Assembly: GCA_009840385.1 (NCBI GenBank)
Contig: VXNX01000009.1
Location: 165,585-215,172 of the forward strand
Length of the DNA stretch: 49,588 bases
Reading direction: 5' to 3'
Source: Candidatus Dadabacteria bacterium
GTDB lineage: Bacteria > Desulfobacterota_D > UBA1144 > Nemesobacterales > Nemesobacteraceae
Shown: in pieces, positions 41,235 through 46,596 of the stretch
How positions within the stretch are numbered: the first letter of the stretch is position 1
Layout of the letters: each line of letters begins with the position of its first letter
Program-made: the position numbers and the translations under genes
The notes under the pieces: model-generated
The model's input: only the letters and a program-made list of their open reading frames with translations
Told to the model about the DNA's origin: nothing
Database searches by the model: none

Positions 41235-42358
41235 CGGTTTCTCTCCAACGGGGAAAGTTTCCTGACCTCGCGAATACCGCTTTGGGTAAGACGCCAGTTA
41301 TCCTCCCCGACACTCTCCACGTGTCCCGCAGTCTGAAGTTCCCAGAGACTTTTTTTAACGTTAAAACCCTTTTCGCTCCCAAGCGCAAGCAGTCTCTCGG
41401 AATGCGCGTAGCTGGGATCGTCATGTTCAAGGGCGAGATCGTGTAGGGTTTTTAGGACATAGTCCTTTTTTATTTCCCTCCTGCTCTTCGCGTCTTTGAA
41501 CTTCAGGATGAAAAACCCGTTCGGAGAAAAAAGAATGGAGAAAAAAGCGATAACACTCACGCAAACTATAACCGCGGGTCCCGTCGGCACGTTCTCAAGC
41601 CCCGCACTCAGCGCAACACCCGTAACGCCGGAGATAACCGCTATAAAAGCCGCGAGAACAATCATCAAGCCCATGCTGCCGGTCCACTGCCTGGCCGCGA
41701 CCGCGGGGGCAATCAGCATTGAGCTCATAAGCACGACTCCCACTGTCTGAAGCCCGATCACTATCGCCGACACTATCACGGCCGTAACGAGCATGTCCAT
41801 AGATTTCATGGAAAAACCCATGGTTCCGCCAAAATCCGGATCGAAGCAGAGGAGCTTGAACTCCTTCCAGAAAAGCCCCACTACTAGGAGGGCGAAAAAG
41901 CCTGTAAGACCTATAACCAGAACGTCTTTTTCAACAAGCGCCTCGGCCTGACCGAAAAGAAACTTATCAAGTCCCGCCTGGTTGGCATCTGGAATTCTCT
42001 GCGCGTAGGTAAGAAGGACAAGTCCCAGTCCGAAAAAAACCGAAAGAGCCATTCCCATAGCGCTGTCAGTTTTTACCCTTGAGTTCTCCGTAACGAGATT
42101 GATTAAAAAAACTGCCAGGATGGCGGAGAGCGCAGCCCCGATAAAAATCGGCAGCTGCTCCTTAACTCCCACTATGATGAAGGCAAGCACTATGCCCGGA
42201 AGCGCCGCGTGCGACATGACATCGCCCACAAGGCTCTGCTTTCTCAGCACCGCGTATGAGCCGACCACGCCGCTCACAACTCCAAGCGAAGCCGCTCCCA
42301 GAAGAATTGTTCTGGCCGTATAGTCAGAGAAAAGCTCAACCACAAATTCGAGCATCAC
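41231..42358 (-). CDS. troC: Metal ABC transporter permease with C-terminal winged-helix-like tail
   Basis: This 375-residue ABC-3 permease has membrane helices to about residue 285 and a tail (288-375) with helices followed by KSLWELQTAGHVESVGEDNW and RLTQSGIREV, a recognisable winged-helix pattern. Together with TroD it would form the heterodimeric channel. Both carrying such tails is unusual. Its start overlaps the troB stop as ATGA, and its end overlaps troD by 4 nt, so translation is coupled along the operon. Confidence 0.9.
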   Translation of the reverse strand: MMLEFVVELFSDYTARTILLGAASLGVVSGVVGSYAVLRKQSLVGDVMSHAALPGIVLAFIIVGVKEQLPIFIGAALSAILAVFLINLVTENSRVKTDSAMGMALSVFFGLGLVLLTYAQRIPDANQAGLDKFLFGQAEALVEKDVLVIGLTGFFALLVVGLFWKEFKLLCFDPDFGGTMGFSMKSMDMLVTAVIVSAIVIGLQTVGVVLMSSMLIAPAVAARQWTGSMGLMIVLAAFIAVISGVTGVALSAGLENVPTGPAVIVCVSVIAFFSILFSPNGFFILKFKDAKSRREIKKDYVLKTLHDLALEHDDPSYAHSERLLALGSEKGFNVKKSLWELQTAGHVESVGEDNWRLTQSGIREVRKLSPLERNR

Positions 42359-43131
42359 ACTGCCCTTCTGTCTGCTTTTCTCTCGGGAAAAAAGGAGGTC
42401 TTGCCCCCGTAAGCCTTCATGAGGTTTTCAGAATTGAAAACGTCATCCACCCTTCCCGAAGCCACAAGTCCCACGTTAAGAATGGCGATCCGCTCGTAGT
42501 ATTCGGAAACGGTGTTAAGATCGTGATGAACCGCAAGTACTGTTTTTCCCCCGGTGACAAGCTCTTTCAGTATCCTGACTATGGCTTTTTCGGTCGTGGC
42601 GTCAACCCCTTGGAAAGGCTCATCCAGCAGATAGACCGATGCGCTCTGAACAAGGGCCCTAGCGAGAAACACTCTCTGCTGCTGCCCCCCCGAGAGCTGG
42701 CTTATCTGCCTCTGGGCGAACTCAAGCATATCGACCTTCTCAAGAGCACTAAGCGCCCTTTCGTGTTCCCTTTTTCCGGGACGCCTTATCCAGCCAAGAT
42801 CCCCGTAACTTCCCATTTTCACCGTATCCACAACAGACGTGGGGAAATCCCAGTCCACAGAACCCCTCTGGGGGACGTAGCTGACTTCCTTTCTCTGCTT
42901 TTCGTAGGGTCTTCCGTGGATGGAAACGACTCCCGCGACGCGGGGAACAAGCCCTTGGATAGACTTTATGAGCGTTGTCTTGCCGGCGCCGTTTGGCCCC
43001 ACGACCCCGACCATCGAGCCCTTGGGAATCTCAAGATCTATATCCCAAAGAACGGTCTTGTCTCCGTAAGCGACCGTAAGATCCGTCACACGGATTGCCG
43101 GAACGGCCGGATTCTGCTCTCCGGTATTCAT
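42355..43131 (-). CDS. troB: Metal ABC transporter ATPase
   Basis: This 258-residue ATPase drives metal import through TroCD. Walker A GPNGAGKT is near residues 45-52, the signature LSGGQQQR near 147, Walker B VYLLDEPFQGVD near 168 and the switch HHD near 202. The stretch SYVPQRGSVDWDFP is typical of ABC-3-type Mn/Zn ATPases. The ATG at 43131 is preferred because GGAG lies 7 nt upstream; a GTG three bases earlier is also possible. It overlaps the troA stop. Confidence 0.93.
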   Translation of the reverse strand: MNTGEQNPAVPAIRVTDLTVAYGDKTVLWDIDLEIPKGSMVGVVGPNGAGKTTLIKSIQGLVPRVAGVVSIHGRPYEKQRKEVSYVPQRGSVDWDFPTSVVDTVKMGSYGDLGWIRRPGKREHERALSALEKVDMLEFAQRQISQLSGGQQQRVFLARALVQSASVYLLDEPFQGVDATTEKAIVRILKELVTGGKTVLAVHHDLNTVSEYYERIAILNVGLVASGRVDDVFNSENLMKAYGGKTSFFPERKADRRAV

Positions 43132-44114
43132 CACCCATCTCCGGCGGCCTTGGAATTGGAATCGGCAACCTCGATACTCCGGCTCAGGGACTCGACTATG
43201 GTATCCACGTTGCTTTTGAACATTCCTATGTATGTGCCTTCTTCCGTTCCCGGGTTGCCCATTGAATCCGAGTAGAGACTTCCGCCTATGCGAACATCGA
43301 AGCCTCTTGCCTTCACGGAGGCCCGAAGAGCTCGCATGTATCTCGGAGAGATTGAAGTTTCAACGAAAACGGCCGGAATCTTCCGCTCGGTGATTGTTTT
43401 TGAGAGGTTCTTTATGTCCGCAACGCTGGCTTCGGAGTCGGTACTTATTCCCTGAAGTCCCATTACCTCAAACCCGTAGCCTTTTCCGAAATAGTTAAAC
43501 GCGTCATGGGCCGTTATAAGCACCTTTCTATCGGGTTGCAGCGTGGCGATTTTTTTCTGTATGTAGACCTGCAGCAGGTCAAGTTTTTCGAGATAGGATT
43601 CAGCGTTATGTCTGTAGACGGGGGCGTTTTCCGGGTCGTAGAGTGTAAACGCCTCCATTACCACCTTAGCCGCCTTTTTCCAGAGAGCCACGTCAAACCA
43701 GATATGCGGGTCGTAATACCCCTGATACTCCTCGGGAGAAAAAAGCAGAGACTTGTCAATCCCCTCCGCAACGCCCACGGTGAATATCCCGTTTTTTCTC
43801 ATCTGCCCCAAGACATCAGTAATCTTTCCCTCGAGATTAAGGCCGTTGTAGAAGATCATGTCGGCGCCGGCAAGCTTCTCCACGTCCCCGGCACTTGCCT
43901 TGTAGAGGTGGGGATCAACCCCAGTCCCCATAAGGGAGGTGACCTCAACGGCCTCCCCGGCGATGTTCTCGACAAGATCCCCGATTATCGATGTGGTCGT
44001 AACCACCTTTATCGTGCTTTCTCTTTTTATGCTCCCGCTGCTCTCGGCGCAGGCAGCGCAGAAGACCAGCAGCGCGGACACCAGAAGAAACCGCATCCCC
44101 GTTATGATTTTCAT
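43131..44114 (-). CDS. troA: Metal ABC transporter substrate-binding lipoprotein, TroA-like
   Basis: This 327-residue cluster A-I binding protein captures a divalent metal in the periplasm. The signal ends in CAAC (Cys22). Ligands line up with those of Treponema TroA: His69 (GVDPHLYKAS), His137 (YDPHIWFD), His203 (TAHDAFNYF) and Asp283 (LYSDSMG). The third ligand His fits TroA, which binds Zn, Mn or Fe, rather than the Glu of PsaA/MntC. There is no long His-rich loop as in ZnuA, so a dedicated zinc role is less likely. GAGAGG is upstream of the ATG, 11 nt after mntR. Confidence 0.93.
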   Translation of the reverse strand: MKIITGMRFLLVSALLVFCAACAESSGSIKRESTIKVVTTTSIIGDLVENIAGEAVEVTSLMGTGVDPHLYKASAGDVEKLAGADMIFYNGLNLEGKITDVLGQMRKNGIFTVGVAEGIDKSLLFSPEEYQGYYDPHIWFDVALWKKAAKVVMEAFTLYDPENAPVYRHNAESYLEKLDLLQVYIQKKIATLQPDRKVLITAHDAFNYFGKGYGFEVMGLQGISTDSEASVADIKNLSKTITERKIPAVFVETSISPRYMRALRASVKARGFDVRIGGSLYSDSMGNPGTEEGTYIGMFKSNVDTIVESLSRSIEVADSNSKAAGDG

Positions 44115-44125
44115 TTTTTCCTCTC

Positions 44126-44785
44126 TCAGTTCTTCGCTTCCTCAACCAATATGTACTTGGCCGCGTTTCGCCCTATCGGATACTCCTTCCCGGTCAGTTC
44201 AACGATTATGGGACCCTGAAACGGCTGCTTCGAGACAACCGTCATCTCGGTTTCCGGGTAGAGACCTATCCCGCCCAGGTAACGAAGCAGCTCCGGGTCG
44301 TGATCGCTCACCTCGACCACTTTTACCAAAGTGTCGGGCTCAATCTCCACAAGGGCGCTGCACTGCCTCACGATCATAGTGCCGTCGCGACGCGGAATCG
44401 GGGAACCGTGCGGGTCAGTGACCGGATAGCCGAGAAACTCGTCAATCCTGTCCTCAAGATCCTCTGAGAGCACGTGTTCCCATTTCTCGGCTTCCTCGTG
44501 CACTTGGTCCCAAGGAACGCCGAGAGCTTCTTTTAGGTAAAGCTCGATAAGCCGGTGATGTCTGATTATCTCAAGAGCTATTTTCCTGCCCGCGGGTGTA
44601 AGCTTCACCCCTTGGTAGCGCTTGTGGGTTATGAGCTTTTTCTCCGAGAGCTTCTTCACCATGCTCGTCACCGAAGCCGGAGACACGCCCAGTTTTTCCG
44701 AAAGCGCACTGGTCGAAACCTTCCCTTCGGAAGCCTCAACCTCGTAAATAGTCTTCAGGTAATCCTCTATTGACTGTGAAAGCAT
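44126..44785 (-). CDS. mntR: DtxR/MntR-family metal-dependent repressor
   Basis: This 219-residue regulator has a winged helix (1-65), a metal-binding dimerisation domain (66-125) and a C-terminal SH3/FeoA-like domain (about 140-217). Metal ligands read Asp8, His77, Glu100, Glu103 and His104. Asp8 and Glu100 replace the Met10 and Cys102 of iron-sensing DtxR, which is the MntR pattern and predicts manganese sensing; Glu11 of B. subtilis MntR is Lys here. The three-domain build is like SloR/ScaR/SirR. The ATG at 44785 was chosen over a TTG at 44806. It heads mntR-troABCD. Confidence 0.9.
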   Translation of the reverse strand: MLSQSIEDYLKTIYEVEASEGKVSTSALSEKLGVSPASVTSMVKKLSEKKLITHKRYQGVKLTPAGRKIALEIIRHHRLIELYLKEALGVPWDQVHEEAEKWEHVLSEDLEDRIDEFLGYPVTDPHGSPIPRRDGTMIVRQCSALVEIEPDTLVKVVEVSDHDPELLRYLGGIGLYPETEMTVVSKQPFQGPIIVELTGKEYPIGRNAAKYILVEEAKN

Positions 44786-44841
44786 CTTTTCTCTCTTTAT
44801 CTTCAAAAAAACCGCTTAAGATTCAGACAGACAAAAAATTA

Positions 44842-44859
44842 TTTTAGTCTTGTCTAAAT
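44842..44859. promoter_or_regulatory. Candidate MntR/DtxR operator
   Basis: TTTAG (44843-44847) and CTAAA (44854-44858) are perfect inverted arms with a 6-nt centre (TCTTGT). The shape and A/T-TTAG..CTAA pattern are like DtxR-family boxes. It covers about +3 to +18 of the predicted mntR transcript, a position suited to repression. Confidence 0.5.
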
Positions 44860-44868
44860 TTGTTTTTA

Positions 44869-44896
44869 ATTCTAGCAAAAACAGATCGCCTGTCAA
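44869..44896 (-). promoter_or_regulatory. Sigma70-like promoter for mntR-troABCD
   Basis: Consensus TTGACA (44891-44896) and TAGAAT (44869-44874) are 16 nt apart on the minus strand. The predicted start is near 44861, immediately next to the palindrome, with a leader of about 76 nt to the mntR ATG. Confidence 0.6.
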
Positions 44897-44948
44897 GGAA
44901 AAATCGCGGGGTTTCGAAAAGAGGTGTTTATGGCTTAGAATAAGCCCC

Positions 44949-45770
44949 ATGTGGAAGAAGCCATATAGCAGAAGAAAGAATGTCTTTACCGGAAGTTTGA
45001 CAGGTTTTATCTTCTTCTTTCTCCTTATTTTTTCCGCATCTTCCACAACGGAGAGCAAGGAGAATCCTCCTGCCCGCGCTACCTTCAAGGTGCTTAACTC
45101 TTTTTCGCACGACCCGACGGCCTTCACCCAAGGGTTTGTCTACAGAGACGGTTTCCTTTATGAAAGTACCGGCCTTTACGGAAAGTCTTCTCTTAGAAAA
45201 ACCAACCCAGCCACCGGAGAGGTGCTTGCCAAGGTAAACCTCCCACAGAAGTTTTTCGGCGAAGGTCTTACCGTAATAGGCAAGAGCATATACCAGCTCA
45301 CCTGGAAGTCCGGTCGGGGTTTCATATACGGCAAGGAAAACCTGCAGCGCAAGGGATCATTCACCTATTCAACCGAAGGATGGGGGCTTACAGACAACGG
45401 AACCAGCCTTATAATGAGCGATGGGACCGAAAAACTGTATTTTCTCTCTCCCGAGAGCTTCGAAGTAACAAAGACATTAAGCGTCAAAGAAGGCGGATCC
45501 CCTGTCAGTATGCTTAACGAACTTGAGTACGCAGGGGGAAAAATCTACTGCAACATATGGAACTCAGACGATATCGTGGTCGTAAACCCCGAGAGCGGCG
45601 TGGTGGAGAGACGCATAAGCCTCGGGGAATTAAGAAAAAGGTTGAGCCTTCCCGAAAGAGCGGAAGTGCTGAACGGAATCGCCTGGAAATCCTCTTCTGA
45701 CACTTTCTTTATAACGGGAAAGTACTGGTCCGAGGTTTTTGAGATAAGAATCGATTCCGCTTCCCCTTGA
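44949..45770 (+). CDS. Glutaminyl-peptide cyclotransferase (bacterial/plant type)
   Basis: This 273-residue exported protein converts N-terminal glutamine of peptides to pyroglutamate. An N-terminal basic stretch and hydrophobic segment (about 14-32) give a signal peptide or anchor. The beta-propeller signatures are FSHDPTAFTQGFVYRDG, STEGWGLTDNG, LNELEYAGGKIYCNIW and LNGIAWKSSSDTFFITGKYW, the last with the typical TGKYW. The ATG at 44949 is chosen because it begins the signal peptide; no good ribosome-binding site is seen. It is divergent from mntR, so the operator between them might also affect it. Confidence 0.87.
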   Translation: MWKKPYSRRKNVFTGSLTGFIFFFLLIFSASSTTESKENPPARATFKVLNSFSHDPTAFTQGFVYRDGFLYESTGLYGKSSLRKTNPATGEVLAKVNLPQKFFGEGLTVIGKSIYQLTWKSGRGFIYGKENLQRKGSFTYSTEGWGLTDNGTSLIMSDGTEKLYFLSPESFEVTKTLSVKEGGSPVSMLNELEYAGGKIYCNIWNSDDIVVVNPESGVVERRISLGELRKRLSLPERAEVLNGIAWKSSSDTFFITGKYWSEVFEIRIDSASP

Positions 45771-45794
45771 ACGGGAAATCCAAGCGGGTAGACT
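45767..45794 (+). promoter_or_regulatory. Candidate promoter for tRNA-Arg
   Basis: TTGAAC (45767-45772) and TAGACT (45789-45794) are 16 nt apart and end 16 nt before the mature tRNA 5' end. The -35 overlaps the cyclotransferase stop codon. Confidence 0.45.
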
Positions 45795-45809
45795 CATTTT
45801 CCCTTCTGT

Positions 45810-45883
45810 GTCCCCGTAGCTCAGTTGGATAGAGCGCAGGATTCCTAATCCTGAGGCCGCAGGTTCGAATCCTGCCGGGGACG
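45810..45883 (+). tRNA. tRNA-Arg(CCU)
   Basis: A 74-nt tRNA. The acceptor stem GTCCCCG pairs with CGGGGAC, the anticodon stem CAGGA/TCCTG encloses loop TTCCTAA with anticodon CCT (codon AGG), and the T arm is GCAGG-TTCGAAT-CCTGC. Unlike tRNA-Leu in this window, CCA does not follow the discriminator G, so it must be added after transcription. Confidence 0.96.
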
Positions 45884-45897
45884 CGCCAGCAGAAACT

Positions 45898-46590
45898 CTA
45901 CGAAAAAAGCTGCCTGAATATCATCCAGGTAATCTTTACCGCAGCCATCAGGCTTCCCGTGATTGTTCCGGTTACCTTTGAGGTTCCTATTCTCTTTCTG
46001 TAACTCACCGGAACCTCGGTGCAGTGAAGTCCCTTCTTGGCGGCCTTTATCTGCATCTCAACCGTCCATCCGAAGGTCTTGTCCCTCATGTCAAGAGAAA
46101 GAAGCTTGTCATATCTTATGGCTCTGAAGGGGCCCAGGTCGGTAAAACCCACTCCGTAAAACAGCTTTATAAGCCTGGTTGCAACGTAGTTTCCCATAAG
46201 GGCCTGGGGCAAAAGCGCTCCTTTCTCTCTTTCGCCGATGGTTCTCGACCCTATTACGAGATCATATCCTCCCTCGGTTATCGGGGAGATGACGGTTTTC
46301 ATTTCTCCCGGATAATCAGAATAGTCTCCATCCAGAAATACTATGATATCAGGTAGATATGAAGAATTCTTAATGTAGTTCATCCCCGCAAGGCAAGCCT
46401 GTCCGTACCCTTTTCTCTCTTCGTCTATAACGGTGGCCCCACTACCCGAAGCAACGCGTGCGGTGGAATCGGTCGAACCGTTATCGACAACAACTATCTC
46501 CGTTACAAGGTCCTGGGGAATATCCGCGATTACCTGTCCTATGGAGCCCTCTTCATTTAAGGCTGGGATTATAACAACCGTCTTTTCCAT
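45898..46590 (-). CDS. Glycosyltransferase family 2 protein (polyprenyl-phosphate sugar transferase-like)
   Basis: This 230-residue GT-A enzyme has VVIIPALNEEGSIG (5-18), VVDNGSTDST (34-43) and the metal-binding D87-G-D89 motif. It resembles dolichyl-phosphate mannose/glucose synthases without the C-terminal membrane helices, so it may transfer a sugar to a polyprenyl phosphate or be soluble. It starts 6 nt after the helicase gene stop on the same strand, so the two may be co-transcribed although unrelated in role. Confidence 0.87.
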   Translation of the reverse strand: MEKTVVIIPALNEEGSIGQVIADIPQDLVTEIVVVDNGSTDSTARVASGSGATVIDEERKGYGQACLAGMNYIKNSSYLPDIIVFLDGDYSDYPGEMKTVISPITEGGYDLVIGSRTIGEREKGALLPQALMGNYVATRLIKLFYGVGFTDLGPFRAIRYDKLLSLDMRDKTFGWTVEMQIKAAKKGLHCTEVPVSYRKRIGTSKVTGTITGSLMAAVKITWMIFRQLFS

Positions 46591-46596
46591 GGAATC

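Noticed and set aside
42256-43275. 339-codon plus-strand open frame over troC, troB and troA ends
   Set aside because: Antisense shadow produced by codon bias across three overlapping genes.
45773-45806. GGGAAA ... TTTCCC inverted repeat after the cyclotransferase
   Set aside because: Loop of about 20 nt and no T tract after it; overlaps the likely tRNA-Arg promoter, so not called a terminator.
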